Notes: generated from the letters alone by a model not told the origin. A stretch of DNA of 64,000 bases from PZPK01 sp965230795 (GCA_965230795.1 OZ246020.1:310001-374000); one strand, 5' to 3'; shown: positions 43,449 to 53,145, counted from the stretch's first letter. Translations and numbers: made by a program.

Positions 43449-43540
43449 AGGTGCTGGGAGCTGTTTAGCTCTGGCTGATTGCTTCGGTTTTACCCTTAAC
43501 TATAGTGTGCGAATTCGCAACCGGGTAGCAAGGGCCGGCC

Positions 43541-44575
43541 CTAGCTGGCCATATAGGACGCGGTGGCAACATAGATCAGCAAAATGATGGCACTTTCCAG
43601 ACCGATATTGGCAAAGCCCTTTTTCTGCCGGTACATCAGTCCCAGGAGCAGGACTGCCGTCATCAGAAAGGCGCAGCTGAGCCACAGATGTTCCTGTTGC
43701 GACACGGCCTGGTAAATTGATCCCTCTCGATAAAAGACATCCGACACGGCAATGAACAGTGTGTCGAAGGCATTGCCACCGATGATGTCTCCAACTGCCA
43801 GAGTCAGTGCCCCCATTCTGACAGCAGTCACGGCAACGACCAGTTCGGGCAGCGACGTGGAGATAGCAATGAACATTCCGCCCATGACGCCCGCTGACAT
43901 ATCGCTGCGTCGAACGATTTCAAGCCCCGCATTGGCAATCAGCCAGCCCGCAAAAGCGACCACTGCGGCGCAGCCGACAAAGCCTAGCACCACCCGTGTC
44001 GTTTCGCCCTTGATACGACGGGGGCGCGTTTTGTTTTCAAGAACGGTACCCCGGCTCATGCGTGGTAGCCACATGGGTTTCTCATGGGTATCCATAAGCA
44101 TTTTGACGGTGAACAGGTAGGTTCCAAGTAACACTGGGGAGGCGGGATGAATGCCCCAGATGGAAAAGTCGGGCAGCAGGAAAGCCACCAGCAAGATGCT
44201 CAACAGCAGAATCAGTTGTGCTGACATGAGCATGTTTTCGACGGAAGCCGCAGCGTACTCGAGGTTGTACTTGCGGTAGACAATATCGCCGAGTACCAGA
44301 AACAGGGTTTGTGCCGCGATCCCCCCAAGGGAGTTGCTGACGGCCAGCTGGGCGTCGCCATACCATGCCGCCGTTGCCGAGGCGGTGATGCCGGAGAGCG
44401 AGGTTGAGGCGCCAATGAACACCGCGCCCATGACGGCTTCTCCAAGACGGGTAATGCGCGCCAAATCGCGTGCCAGAGCCGTCATACGAATGCCGAAAAA
44501 ACCGATCAGGCCCGCGGCAGCGATAAACATGAGGATGCTGACAGCCAGGGGAAGCTGTTGCAGAGAGTCAGTCAT
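43541..44575 (-). CDS. CaCA-family Na+/Ca2+ exchanger-like protein
   Basis: A 344-residue membrane protein with about ten helices and the two alpha repeats of the cation/Ca2+ antiporter superfamily: GASTSLSGITASATAAW with NSLGGIAAQTLF, and ISTSLPELVVAVTAVRMG with GDIIGGNAFDTLFIA. The first repeat lacks the Pro-Glu found in the second, which may alter ion choice. It lies 94 bp downstream of rsxE where nth is usual in E. coli and Pseudomonas. Confidence 0.87.
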   Translation of the reverse strand: MTDSLQQLPLAVSILMFIAAAGLIGFFGIRMTALARDLARITRLGEAVMGAVFIGASTSLSGITASATAAWYGDAQLAVSNSLGGIAAQTLFLVLGDIVYRKYNLEYAAASVENMLMSAQLILLLSILLVAFLLPDFSIWGIHPASPVLLGTYLFTVKMLMDTHEKPMWLPRMSRGTVLENKTRPRRIKGETTRVVLGFVGCAAVVAFAGWLIANAGLEIVRRSDMSAGVMGGMFIAISTSLPELVVAVTAVRMGALTLAVGDIIGGNAFDTLFIAVSDVFYREGSIYQAVSQQEHLWLSCAFLMTAVLLLGLMYRQKKGFANIGLESAIILLIYVATASYMAS

Positions 44576-44669
44576 GGCATAAACAAATCGGGGAATCCTA
44601 AAGAGCTAAGCTTAGCGTCTGCAAGCGCTCAGCGGTAGCAAGCTCCTGCACTTTTAGTGGCCTGATCGT

Positions 44670-45383
44670 TCAGGCAATATTACCCGTAACACGAACCCGT
44701 TTGCTGCCCTGTTGTTTGGGTGCCGCTTTGGCTACCTGGGCACGTTTGATGCGATCATCAATAATATTTTTCAGGGCAATGATCAGTCCCATGCCGACAA
44801 AGGCTCCGGGGGGCAGAATCGCAAACAGAAAATTACTGTAGTCATCAATTACCACTATCTTCCAGCTGCTGGCCTGTTCGCCAAAGAGCAGTTCCATGCC
44901 GGCAAACAGGGTGCCCTGACCAATCAGTTCGCGCATGCCTCCCAACAGAATCAGTACCAGGCTGAATCCAAGGCCCATCATCAGACCGTCTGTAGCGGCG
45001 GGAAGCAGGGGATTTTTGCTGGCAAAGGCATCGGCGCGACCGAGGATGGCACAGTTGGTGACAATCAGTGGAATGAAGATGCCCAGGATTTCATACAGCT
45101 CATAGGTAAAGGCCTGCATCAGCAGTTCGGCACAGGTCACCAGTGAGGCAATGATCATCACAAAGGCCGGCAAACGAATGGATTCGGCAACATAGTTGCG
45201 AATCAGCGAGACCGCAATGTTGGAGCCCAGCAGGACCAGCGTTGTCGCAAGACCCAGGCCAAGGGCGTTCACGACTGTGCCAGTCACAGCCAGCAGCGGA
45301 CACAGGCCCAGCAATTGCACCAGAGCAGGGTTGTTGGTCCATAGACCGTTTTTAATGATGGTTGAAAACTCAGAGCTGGCCAT
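44670..45383 (-). CDS. rsxE: Rnf complex subunit RsxE/RnfE
   Basis: Integral membrane subunit (about six helices) of the ferredoxin:NAD+ oxidoreductase-type Rnf/Rsx complex, homologous to RsxA. Motifs LVQLLGLCPLLAVTGTVVNALG and FIPLIVTNCAILGRADAFA; such conserved Cys coordinate an intramembrane iron-sulfur centre together with RsxA. 237 residues. It overlaps rsxG by 14 bp. Last gene of the operon. Confidence 0.95.
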   Translation of the reverse strand: MASSEFSTIIKNGLWTNNPALVQLLGLCPLLAVTGTVVNALGLGLATTLVLLGSNIAVSLIRNYVAESIRLPAFVMIIASLVTCAELLMQAFTYELYEILGIFIPLIVTNCAILGRADAFASKNPLLPAATDGLMMGLGFSLVLILLGGMRELIGQGTLFAGMELLFGEQASSWKIVVIDDYSNFLFAILPPGAFVGMGLIIALKNIIDDRIKRAQVAKAAPKQQGSKRVRVTGNIA

Positions 45384-46083
45384 CGGCTATCTCCTCTTCA
45401 AAGTGTGCACCCCGGACCTGCTGCAGCAAGGCTGCCTGATGGCTTTCAAAGTACTTCAAGGCCTTGTAGACCGCATTGACGATGGCGCGAGGGGTAATCG
45501 TCGCGCCAGTTAGCTGATCAAATTCTCCACCGTCTTTTTTCACGGCCCAACCCTCAGCGGAGGTGTTCTGCAGAGACTTGCCGACAAAGCTGTCTATCCA
45601 GTCGGATTTGCGGCGTTCGATCTTGTCCCCGAGTCCCGGCGTTTCCTTGTGCTGCACCACGCGGACGCCTTTGAGCGTGCCCGAGGGATCAATGCCGACA
45701 ATCAAGCGGATGGGGGCGGTATAGCCATCCGGGGCGACTACCGGAAGGATCAGTGCCACGGTGGAACCGTTCTGTCTCGCCACATAGGCATCAACGGCCT
45801 TATCCAGACCCAGTTCTTCAGCCTTCACCGTAAAGGCGTCATCGAGCAGATCATTGTCGTGCTCATTCAATGGCACAATTTCATACAGCGCCCTGGACTG
45901 GGCCTGACGAACCTGGTCTGCGATCCGCTCCTTGGTTTGGCTTTGCGTCAGCGCGATTAACCCCGCGGTTACCACTGCAAAAATGGCCAGACCTATCATG
46001 CCACGCAGCATTGAGCGGGTGGTGGACATGGGAGGTGGATTTGACTCTGACTGTTCGATGGATTCGGTACGGTCATCACTCAC
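45370..46083 (-). CDS. rsxG: Rnf complex subunit RsxG/RnfG
   Basis: Periplasmic flavoprotein subunit with one N-terminal helix (~28-48) and an FMN domain. The FMN-linking Thr lies in LTGATITPRAIVNAVYKAL. 237 residues, slightly longer than E. coli. It starts 3 bp after rsxD. Confidence 0.95.
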   Translation of the reverse strand: MSDDRTESIEQSESNPPPMSTTRSMLRGMIGLAIFAVVTAGLIALTQSQTKERIADQVRQAQSRALYEIVPLNEHDNDLLDDAFTVKAEELGLDKAVDAYVARQNGSTVALILPVVAPDGYTAPIRLIVGIDPSGTLKGVRVVQHKETPGLGDKIERRKSDWIDSFVGKSLQNTSAEGWAVKKDGGEFDQLTGATITPRAIVNAVYKALKYFESHQAALLQQVRGAHFEEEIADGQL

Positions 46084-46086
46084 GAA

Positions 46087-47139
46087 TCAGTCTCCTTTGC
46101 TCTTGGCCTTGGGGCCACGTTTGGCATCGGCAAAGCCATAGGTGCGTGGCTGGGTATACACGTCAATCAACGGTGCGGCGAAATTCATCAGCAACACGGA
46201 GAAGGCGATGGCATCCGGATAGGCACCATAAGTCCTGATAACATAGGTGAGCAGGCCAATGCCGAAGCCATACAGCAGGCGACCCTGGCGGGTAGTGCTT
46301 GATGAGACCGGATCGGTGGCGATGAAAAATGCGCCCAGCATGGTCGCGCCGGAAAACAGATGAATCAGCGTGGGTGTGTATTGATCCGCATCCCAGCCCA
46401 GAATCAGCGAGGGCAATACGATCCCGGCCAATACTCCCACAGGTGTTTGCCAGGGGATGATCTTGAGCAGAAGCAACATAATGCCTCCCAGCAGGAAGGC
46501 CGCATTGACCCACTCCCAGCCGAGCGCCAGATATGAGCCGAAAACCGCTTCGGAACGAACGACAGCTTCAGTCGAATGGGCAATTTCATGCTTGTAAACG
46601 TCCAGTGGTGTCGCCCCTGTATAGCCATCGGGCATGGGCGCTTCCAGCCAGATGGCTCTGAGGGTATCGATCAGGGAAGGCGTTTGCTCAAGCAATGGGG
46701 TGGGCGTGGCCCAATTGGTGGTCATGGCAACCGGAAACGATACCAGCACCAGTGCATAGCCCACCATGGCAGGATTAAAGGGGTTGTAACCCATACCGCC
46801 ATAGAGATGCTTGGCGATAATCACAGCAAAACCGGTGGCGATCAGGCATATCCACCAGGGCGCGAAGGGGGGCAGCGCCAATCCCAGGAGTACACCGGTA
46901 ACCAAGGCACTGTAATCGCCCAGATAGAATCCTAGAGGACGTTTACGTATCAGCAGCACCAGAGCTTCCGAGGCGAGTGCGATCAATGAGCACAACACAA
47001 CATTATGAACGTTACCCCAGCCGAAAAAGTAGCTTTGTACGGCCAGTCCCGGCAGGGTCAGCAGGATCACCCAACGCATCATGGAGGCGGTACGCTGTTG
47101 TCCTTTCAGATGGGGTGAGGAGAGTGTCAGTAAGCCCAT
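46087..47139 (-). CDS. rsxD: Rnf complex subunit RsxD/RnfD
   Basis: Membrane subunit of about nine helices with covalent FMN; the FMN-Thr region is DPVSSSTTRQGRLLYGFGIG. Other blocks: GGMGYNPFNPAMVGYALVLV and AIAFSVLLMNFAAPLIDVY. 350 residues. It starts 3 bp after rsxC. Confidence 0.95.
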   Translation of the reverse strand: MGLLTLSSPHLKGQQRTASMMRWVILLTLPGLAVQSYFFGWGNVHNVVLCSLIALASEALVLLIRKRPLGFYLGDYSALVTGVLLGLALPPFAPWWICLIATGFAVIIAKHLYGGMGYNPFNPAMVGYALVLVSFPVAMTTNWATPTPLLEQTPSLIDTLRAIWLEAPMPDGYTGATPLDVYKHEIAHSTEAVVRSEAVFGSYLALGWEWVNAAFLLGGIMLLLLKIIPWQTPVGVLAGIVLPSLILGWDADQYTPTLIHLFSGATMLGAFFIATDPVSSSTTRQGRLLYGFGIGLLTYVIRTYGAYPDAIAFSVLLMNFAAPLIDVYTQPRTYGFADAKRGPKAKSKGD

Positions 47140-47142
47140 CGA

Positions 47143-49437
47143 TTATTTGCCTTCTTCAACTGCATTGGCTTTTGCTTCTTCAAGTGCCTGTTCCGCCAGC
47201 TTGACGCGTTGTCTGTTTTTCTCCACCGCGCGAGTGAGCTTTTCCACGTGCTCGGTTTGATCCTGTCGAGCAGTGTCGAGCGCTTCCTGCATCTTTTCCA
47301 GCTTGGCTCTGGCCTTTTCCACTTGCTCGCTCAGAGTTTCAATGGAAGGTCTTTCGTTCTGAGCGGATGCTTGCTGCGGTATTTCCGGTTTCGGCGTCGA
47401 TTCTGCCTGAGCCTTTTTGGCGTCCTCATAGGCTTGCTTTGCCTTTTGCAGCCGAAGCTCGTTCTTGTCCACGGCCCGGCTCAGCTTTTCCACCAGCTCT
47501 GGCTGATTGTCACGTGCGTCTTCCAGCGAGGCCCGGGTTTTATCCAGTTTGGCCGCAGCCTTGTCCATTTGCTCTTTGAGCGTCTCCATGGACACCTCAG
47601 GTGCCGCCGGTGTCGATGCGGACGCCTTAGCCATAAGCTGATCATAAGCTTGTTTGGCCTGATTAACCCGGAGCTGATTTTTCTCGACAGCACGAGTCAG
47701 TTTTTCAACCTGATCCGGCGTGTTCTGTTTGGCGTTTTCCAGAGCGTCCAGCATTTTGTCGAGTTTATTCTGGGCCTTGTTCCAGTTTTCCCTGGCCGTC
47801 TCGGGTGTCAGTTCCGTTTCCGGCGTCGCACGCTGCTCTGCCTTCTTGGCCTGGCTTCGTGCCAGAGCCTCGGCGATTGCGGCTTTTTTGGCATCAGTTT
47901 CTGCATCATTGTTGCCAGCCGCAGCGTTTTGCTTCTCCGCCTGACGTTTCGCCGCCTGTGCTTTGGCTGCCGCTTCCGCACGGGCTTTGCGCTTGGCTTC
48001 TTTCTCCCGCTGTTCCCGTTCCAGGCGTTCCTGTCGGGCCTCAAATCGTTCCCGGGCCTGATCGGATTTCTGTTGATCCAGGCGCTGCTGCCGGATCTCA
48101 CCCTTGGCGTGGCGGTAGTAATGTACAAGGGGGATCGAGCTGGGGCATACGTAGGCACAGGCGCCACATTCGATGCAGTCAAAGAGGTTGTGATGTTCGG
48201 CTTTATCGTATTCCTGACCGCGGGCAAACCAATACAATTGCTGGGGTAGCAGCTCTGCCGGACAGGCTTCGGCGCACAAACCACAACGAATGCAGGCCTG
48301 AGCATGCATCTCCAGTGGCAGTTCGTCAGCGGAGGGCGCCAGGATACAGTTGGTGGTCTTGACGATAGGCGTATCGACTTGACTCAAGGTAAAGCCCATC
48401 ATCGGACCACCCATGATCAAGCGTTCCGGTTGATCCGGCTGATAACCATATTGTTGCAGCAGCCAGTCGATGGGTGTTCCCAACAGCACTTCAACGTTAC
48501 CTTGCTGGGCTATGCGGTCACCGGTCAGCGTCGTAATACGGGAAATCAGTGGCTCACCATATCTCACTGCCCGGTATACGGCTGCTGCCGTGCCTACATT
48601 CTGGCAGACCACGCCGATGTCGGCGGGAATTTTGCCGCTGGGTACTTCTTTGTCGGTGAGGATCTTGATGAGTTGCTTCTCACCGCCAGAGGGATATTTG
48701 GTCGGAATTACCACCACTTCGATGCGGGTACCCGCGACGGCATTTCGCAAGGCCTCAATGGCTTCGGGCTTGTTGTCTTCGACACCGATAAGACATTCGC
48801 CAGGTTCCAACACATAGGCCATGATCTCCATGCCCTTTACCACGTCATCAGCGCGTTCCCGGAGCAATCGATCATCCGCGGTAATATAAGGCTCACATTC
48901 CGCGGCATTGAGAATCAGCGTCGCAACCTTGTCGTGATGCGGCGGATGGATTTTTACCTCGGTCGGAAAGCCAGCGCCGCCCATGCCTGCAATGCCCGCT
49001 GCCCGGACCCGGGCCTGGATCTCCGTGGCGGACAGTTGTTCATAATGTTCGCAGGGGTCGAGCTGACACCATCTGTCCTGGCCATCCGGTGTCAGCGCAA
49101 TGCATTGGTCCGTGAGGCCGGATGGGTGGGCAATGGCGTGCGTCACAATGCCATCGATGGTGCCGGATGTCGGTGCATGCACCGAGACACTGATCGAACC
49201 CTGAGCGATGGCGATTACCTCACCTTTCAGCACTTTCTGTCCCGCTTCCACGATGGGCTTGGCCGGGCGGCCAATATGTTGCTGCAGTGGCAAATACAGT
49301 TTGGGCGCAATCGGTGCGGACGCTATGGGCGATTGGTTGGAGCGTTGCTTATGCTCTTCAGGATGAATACCGCCGTGGAAATCAAACAGCTTGCGCTGGG
49401 ATTTGGCCGGGAAGTCTGGAGATTCGATTTGATTCAT
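47143..49437 (-). CDS. rsxC: Rnf complex subunit RsxC/RnfC, with C-terminal repeats
   Basis: Peripheral subunit that carries the NADH/FMN-like and SLBB regions (residues ~40-360; GGAGFPTEVKIHPP, ECEPYITADDRLL) and two 4Fe-4S clusters (Cys382-385-388-392 and 421-424-427-431). The region after ~450 is a long charged helix (~455-545) followed by three ~60-residue repeats. At 764 residues it is a little longer than E. coli RsxC, which also has a repeat-rich tail. Its start overlaps the rsxB stop by 4 bp. Confidence 0.96.
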   Translation of the reverse strand: MNQIESPDFPAKSQRKLFDFHGGIHPEEHKQRSNQSPIASAPIAPKLYLPLQQHIGRPAKPIVEAGQKVLKGEVIAIAQGSISVSVHAPTSGTIDGIVTHAIAHPSGLTDQCIALTPDGQDRWCQLDPCEHYEQLSATEIQARVRAAGIAGMGGAGFPTEVKIHPPHHDKVATLILNAAECEPYITADDRLLRERADDVVKGMEIMAYVLEPGECLIGVEDNKPEAIEALRNAVAGTRIEVVVIPTKYPSGGEKQLIKILTDKEVPSGKIPADIGVVCQNVGTAAAVYRAVRYGEPLISRITTLTGDRIAQQGNVEVLLGTPIDWLLQQYGYQPDQPERLIMGGPMMGFTLSQVDTPIVKTTNCILAPSADELPLEMHAQACIRCGLCAEACPAELLPQQLYWFARGQEYDKAEHHNLFDCIECGACAYVCPSSIPLVHYYRHAKGEIRQQRLDQQKSDQARERFEARQERLEREQREKEAKRKARAEAAAKAQAAKRQAEKQNAAAGNNDAETDAKKAAIAEALARSQAKKAEQRATPETELTPETARENWNKAQNKLDKMLDALENAKQNTPDQVEKLTRAVEKNQLRVNQAKQAYDQLMAKASASTPAAPEVSMETLKEQMDKAAAKLDKTRASLEDARDNQPELVEKLSRAVDKNELRLQKAKQAYEDAKKAQAESTPKPEIPQQASAQNERPSIETLSEQVEKARAKLEKMQEALDTARQDQTEHVEKLTRAVEKNRQRVKLAEQALEEAKANAVEEGK
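47164..47802 (-). repeat. Three tandem ~60-residue repeats in RsxC
   Basis: Protein repeats at RsxC residues ~546-605, 617-676 and 699-758, each with the core VEKL(T/S)RAV(E/D)KN and a KAKQAY-like end, separated by Ala/Pro/Ser linkers. They predict an extended coiled-coil arm. Confidence 0.85.
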
Positions 49438-50030
49438 GCCGCGTTGGCTCCGGGATCAATCGCAGGTTGGCGGTCGGTTGCAATCACTTTGCTGTGGTGC
49501 GGCGCATCCCATCGCCAGCCGGCTATGCCGTGGTCCACCGGAATCATATCGATACAGTCCACCGGGCAGGGTTCCACACACAGATCACAACCAGTACATT
49601 CTGATTCAATGACAGTGTGCATGTGCTTGGCCGCTCCCAGAATGGCGTCGACCGGACAGGCCTGAATACACTTGGTGCAGCCGATACATTCATCTTCACG
49701 AATCACCGCCACCTGTTTGGCTTTCTCTTCACCATGTTCGGCATCCAGCGGCAGCGCTTCCACGTCCAGCAGATCGGCCAGGGCCTGAATGGTGGCTTCT
49801 CCGCCGGGAGGGCACTTGTTAATGGGCTCGCCGTTGGCAATACCTTCGGCATAGGGTCGGCAGCCAGGATGCCCACACTGCCCGCACTGGGTCTGCGGTA
49901 ACAAACTGTCAATCTGGTCAACGATGGGGTTGCCTTCGACGCGAAAACGACTCGATGCGAAGCCCAGCAGTGCGCCAAATACCGCGGCCATGGCCAGCAG
50001 GGCAAGGATGGCAGTCAGTACAATACTCAT
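49434..50030 (-). CDS. rsxB: Rnf complex ferredoxin subunit RsxB/RnfB
   Basis: Iron-sulfur subunit: N-terminal membrane helix (~3-25), a 4Fe-4S domain with CGQCGHPGC, and two ferredoxin motifs (CIGCTKCIQACPVDAI and CTGCDLCVEPCPVDCI). 198 residues. The ATG directly follows the rsxA TAG. Electron entry or exit point of the complex. Confidence 0.96.
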   Translation of the reverse strand: MSIVLTAILALLAMAAVFGALLGFASSRFRVEGNPIVDQIDSLLPQTQCGQCGHPGCRPYAEGIANGEPINKCPPGGEATIQALADLLDVEALPLDAEHGEEKAKQVAVIREDECIGCTKCIQACPVDAILGAAKHMHTVIESECTGCDLCVEPCPVDCIDMIPVDHGIAGWRWDAPHHSKVIATDRQPAIDPGANAA

Positions 50031-50612
50031 CTAGATGTGCACCAGACCGGTGAAGCCCATAAACGCCAGTGACATGAGACCCGCCGTGATCATACCAATT
50101 GCCGATCCCTTGAAAGCAACTGGCACATCCGAGATCGCGATGCGCTCACGCATGGCGGAAAACAGCACCAAAACCAGTGAGAAACCGACCGCCGCGCCGA
50201 AGCCATACATAATCGATTCCACAAAACCGTTGTCTTTCTTGATGTTCAGCAGGGCGACACCCAATACCGCACAATTGGTGGTAATCAGAGGCAGGAAGAT
50301 ACCCAGCACCCGATACAATAGCGGGCTGGTCTTACGTACCACCATTTCTGTGAACTGAACAACCACAGCAATTACAAGAATAAAGGAGATCGTTTGCAGA
50401 TAGGCCAGATCAAGAGGCTGCAAAATGTAGGTGAAGACCAGATAACTGCACACGGAGGACAGCGTCAGCACAAAGGTCGTTGCCAATGACATGCCCATCG
50501 CGGTCTCCAGTTTATTGGAGACACCCATGAACGGGCACAGGCCCAGAAACTGAACCAGAACGAAATTGTTTACCAGGATGGTACTAACCAGTATCAGCAG
50601 GTATTCGGTCAT
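50031..50612 (-). CDS. rsxA: Rnf complex subunit RsxA/RnfA
   Basis: Six-helix membrane subunit paired with RsxE; motifs LVQFLGLCPFMGVSNKLETA and IFLPLITTNCAVLGVALLN. 193 residues, typical. GAGGAG stands about 12 nt upstream of the ATG. First rsx gene, 33 bp after metG, so it may be read through from metG. Confidence 0.96.
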   Translation of the reverse strand: MTEYLLILVSTILVNNFVLVQFLGLCPFMGVSNKLETAMGMSLATTFVLTLSSVCSYLVFTYILQPLDLAYLQTISFILVIAVVVQFTEMVVRKTSPLLYRVLGIFLPLITTNCAVLGVALLNIKKDNGFVESIMYGFGAAVGFSLVLVLFSAMRERIAISDVPVAFKGSAIGMITAGLMSLAFMGFTGLVHI

Positions 50613-50645
50613 CGTCGTATGGACTCCTCACTCACCAGGGAGTGC

Positions 50646-52676
50646 TTACATAATCCGCATGCCGGGCTGAGCGCCTTCATCAGGCTCCAGCAACCAGATA
50701 TCTTTCTTGCCGGGACCGGCTGCCAGTACCATACCTTCGGATAAACCGAATTTCATTTTGCGCGGTTTCAGATTGGCTACCATGACGGTCATTTTGCCGA
50801 TCAGGTCTTCAGGCTGATAGGCAGACTTGATCCCTGAGAAGACCTGCTTTTCGGTAAAGCCAAGGTCCAGCGTCAGGCGCAACAGTTTGTCGGCGCCTTC
50901 CACATGGGCGGCATCCTTGATGCGGGCAACCCGCAGGTCGACTTTGCTGAAGTCGGTGAAATCGATTTCATCGGCGATGGCTTCGTGTTCGGATTCCGCC
51001 TCGCTCGATTTTGTCTGACCCAGGTTCTGTTCGGCGACAACTGCCTCCTTGGAATCTTCAAGCATGGCGTCGATTTTTGGTCGCTCGATGCGGGACATCA
51101 ACGGTTTGAATTTGTTGATGCCATGTCCTAACAATAATTGCTCTCGCGCCTGCCAGCTTAATTCTGTATTGAGAAAAGCGGCGGCCTTATCGGCCATCGC
51201 CGGAAGAATCGGCGCCAGGTAGGTAATCAACTGACGGAACATGTTGATACCATTGGAGCAGATATCGTGAAGCTCCGCCTCACGGCCTTCTTCCTTGGCG
51301 ACCACCCAGGGTGCCTTTTCGTCGATGTATTGGTTAGCCTGATCGGCCAGTTCCATAATCATGCGCACACCCTTGCCGAACTCGCGTTGTTCATAGCATT
51401 CGGCAATGGCATCACCCTTATCGATAAAGCTTTGCAGCAAGCCTGTTTCGGTGCTGCTGTCGGCCAGCTTGCCATCGAAGCGCTTGGTAATGAATCCGGC
51501 ACAGCGACTGGCGATATTGACCACCTTGCCAACCAGATCTGAATTGACCCGTTGGGCGAAGTCATCAAGATTCAGGTCCAGATCATCGACGCCACTGGTC
51601 AACTTGGCCGCGAAATAGTAGCGCAGGTATTCCGGATCCAGATGCTCCAGGTAGGTGCGCGCCATGATAAAGGTGCCTCGGGACTTGGACATCTTCTTGC
51701 CGTTTACCGTGACAAAACCGTGGGCAAAGATGGCACTGGGCGTACGGTAGTTGGCGCAGCTCAGCATCGACGGCCAGAACAGGGCATGGAAGTTGATAAT
51801 GTCTTTGCCGATAAAATGGTAAAGCTCGGTGTCCGAGCCATCCCGCCAGTACTCGTCAAAGCTCAGATCATCGCTGCTATTGCAGAGATTCTTGAAACTC
51901 GCCATGTAGCCAATGGGCGCGTCGAGCCAGACATAAAAGTACTTGCCAGGCGCATCGGGAATTTCAAAGCCAAAGTAGGGCGCATCCCGACTGATGTCCC
52001 ACTCCTGCAGGCCTGCGTCGAGCCACTCCGCCAGTTTGTTGGCAATCTGTGGTTGCAGGGTGCCACTGCGTGTCCAGTCTTTCAGGTAGTCACTGAATTC
52101 AGGCAGCTTGAAGAAGAAATGCTCGGATTCTTTTTCCACAGGGGTGGCGCCGGAAATGGCAGACTTGGGATTGATCAGCTCCGTGGGTGTATAAGTCGCT
52201 CCACAGGCTTCGCAGTTGTCACCATACTGATCTTCGGTTTTACACTTGGGGCAGGTGCCCTTGATAAACCGGTCAGCCAAAAACAGTTGCTTGACCGGGT
52301 CATAGGCCTGAGTGATATTGCGGCGCGCAATTTTGTCGGCTGCAACACAGGCCTTGTAGATCTCTTCAGACAACTCACGATTCTCTTCCGAATGCGTGGA
52401 GTAGTAGTTGTCGAAGCGAATCAGAAAGTCGGAAAAATCCTGCTGGTGTTCTTTGTTGATACGGTCAATCAGGGCTTCCGAACTGATGCCCTCTTTCTCT
52501 GCACGCAACATGATGGCGGTGCCGTGAGCGTCGTCGGCACAGACATAGGTGCACTGCTCGCCACGTTGCTTCTGAAAGCGAACCCAGATGTCGGTCTGAA
52601 TATATTCCAGAAGGTGGCCAAGATGAATCGGACCATTGGCATAGGGTAAGGCGCTGGTTACCAGAATCTTTCGCAC
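50646..52676 (-). CDS. metG: Methionyl-tRNA synthetase
   Basis: Class I synthetase of the long form. Features: SALPYANGPIHLGHLLEYIQ (HIGH-type motif), the zinc knuckle with CPKCKTEDQYGDNCEACG, KKMSKSRG (KMSKS), and a C-terminal tRNA-binding OB domain (~575-676; VDLRVARIKDAAHVEGADKL). The GTG at 52676 gives 676 residues, matching E. coli; an in-frame TTG seven codons earlier is also possible. Confidence 0.97.
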   Translation of the reverse strand: MRKILVTSALPYANGPIHLGHLLEYIQTDIWVRFQKQRGEQCTYVCADDAHGTAIMLRAEKEGISSEALIDRINKEHQQDFSDFLIRFDNYYSTHSEENRELSEEIYKACVAADKIARRNITQAYDPVKQLFLADRFIKGTCPKCKTEDQYGDNCEACGATYTPTELINPKSAISGATPVEKESEHFFFKLPEFSDYLKDWTRSGTLQPQIANKLAEWLDAGLQEWDISRDAPYFGFEIPDAPGKYFYVWLDAPIGYMASFKNLCNSSDDLSFDEYWRDGSDTELYHFIGKDIINFHALFWPSMLSCANYRTPSAIFAHGFVTVNGKKMSKSRGTFIMARTYLEHLDPEYLRYYFAAKLTSGVDDLDLNLDDFAQRVNSDLVGKVVNIASRCAGFITKRFDGKLADSSTETGLLQSFIDKGDAIAECYEQREFGKGVRMIMELADQANQYIDEKAPWVVAKEEGREAELHDICSNGINMFRQLITYLAPILPAMADKAAAFLNTELSWQAREQLLLGHGINKFKPLMSRIERPKIDAMLEDSKEAVVAEQNLGQTKSSEAESEHEAIADEIDFTDFSKVDLRVARIKDAAHVEGADKLLRLTLDLGFTEKQVFSGIKSAYQPEDLIGKMTVMVANLKPRKMKFGLSEGMVLAAGPGKKDIWLLEPDEGAQPGMRIM

Positions 52677-52697
52677 AGAACGCTCTCTAATTTGCAA

Positions 52698-53140
52698 GAT
52701 GTATCAAGGGGTTACGTTTCCATCCTCACTTGCCGTGGATGGACAGCCTGAAGCCGGCGCTATGATACCTATGTGTTGGACAATTTTCATCCCAAAATGG
52801 CCTTGCCATTCGAGGCCCCGGCTGGTGCTGGGACCATAATATGGCCACGTGGGCTCTCTGAATTGAACATCCGCAAACTGGATGGATCTGTTGGCTTCTG
52901 CTGTTGAGGCAAAGCGGACGTGGCGAATGCACTAATTTTTTCCTGCTGTATATGAGAATATCCCCCCAATCACATTGTCATGACATAAGTCATCCTTCGG
53001 CTTGACCGAAGGATCCATGGAAGGAGACGAGATGCAGAAATCACTATAGCTCAGCCACTTTTTAATGAATGCGCAACTCATTCGAATCAGGTCCATATTG
53101 TACCTAAACTCTGCCTGTCATAATTGTTTTACAGTGGAAA
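52698..53140. other. Intergenic region between metG and parD
   Basis: No convincing gene. Short minus-strand frames here have no family pattern and no ribosome site. The only clear structure is the palindrome at 52992-53014. A TATCAT on the minus strand near 52763 may be the metG -10. Confidence 0.5.
52992..53014. repeat. REP-like palindrome
   Basis: ATCCTTCGG (52992-53000), loop CTTGA, CCGAAGGAT (53006-53014), preceded by GTC and followed by CCATGG. The layout (GTCATCC, stem, GGATCCATGG) is that of the dispersed palindromes found in many proteobacterial genomes. Only one copy is seen here. Confidence 0.5.
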
Positions 53141-53145
53141 CACGA

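Noticed and set aside
47209..48249. 346-codon plus-strand frame with many Leu/Phe/Cys
   Set aside because: Antisense to the Lys/Glu/Ala-rich repeats of rsxC, which on the other strand give hydrophobic-looking codons.
48304..49665. 453-codon plus-strand frame
   Set aside because: Antisense to rsxC and rsxB, both intact with all cluster cysteines.
51552..52649. 365-codon plus-strand frame
   Set aside because: Antisense to metG; no recognisable domain.
52726..52932. Small gene in the metG-parD gap
   Set aside because: Translations are Pro/His/Cys-rich without pattern; no ribosome site.
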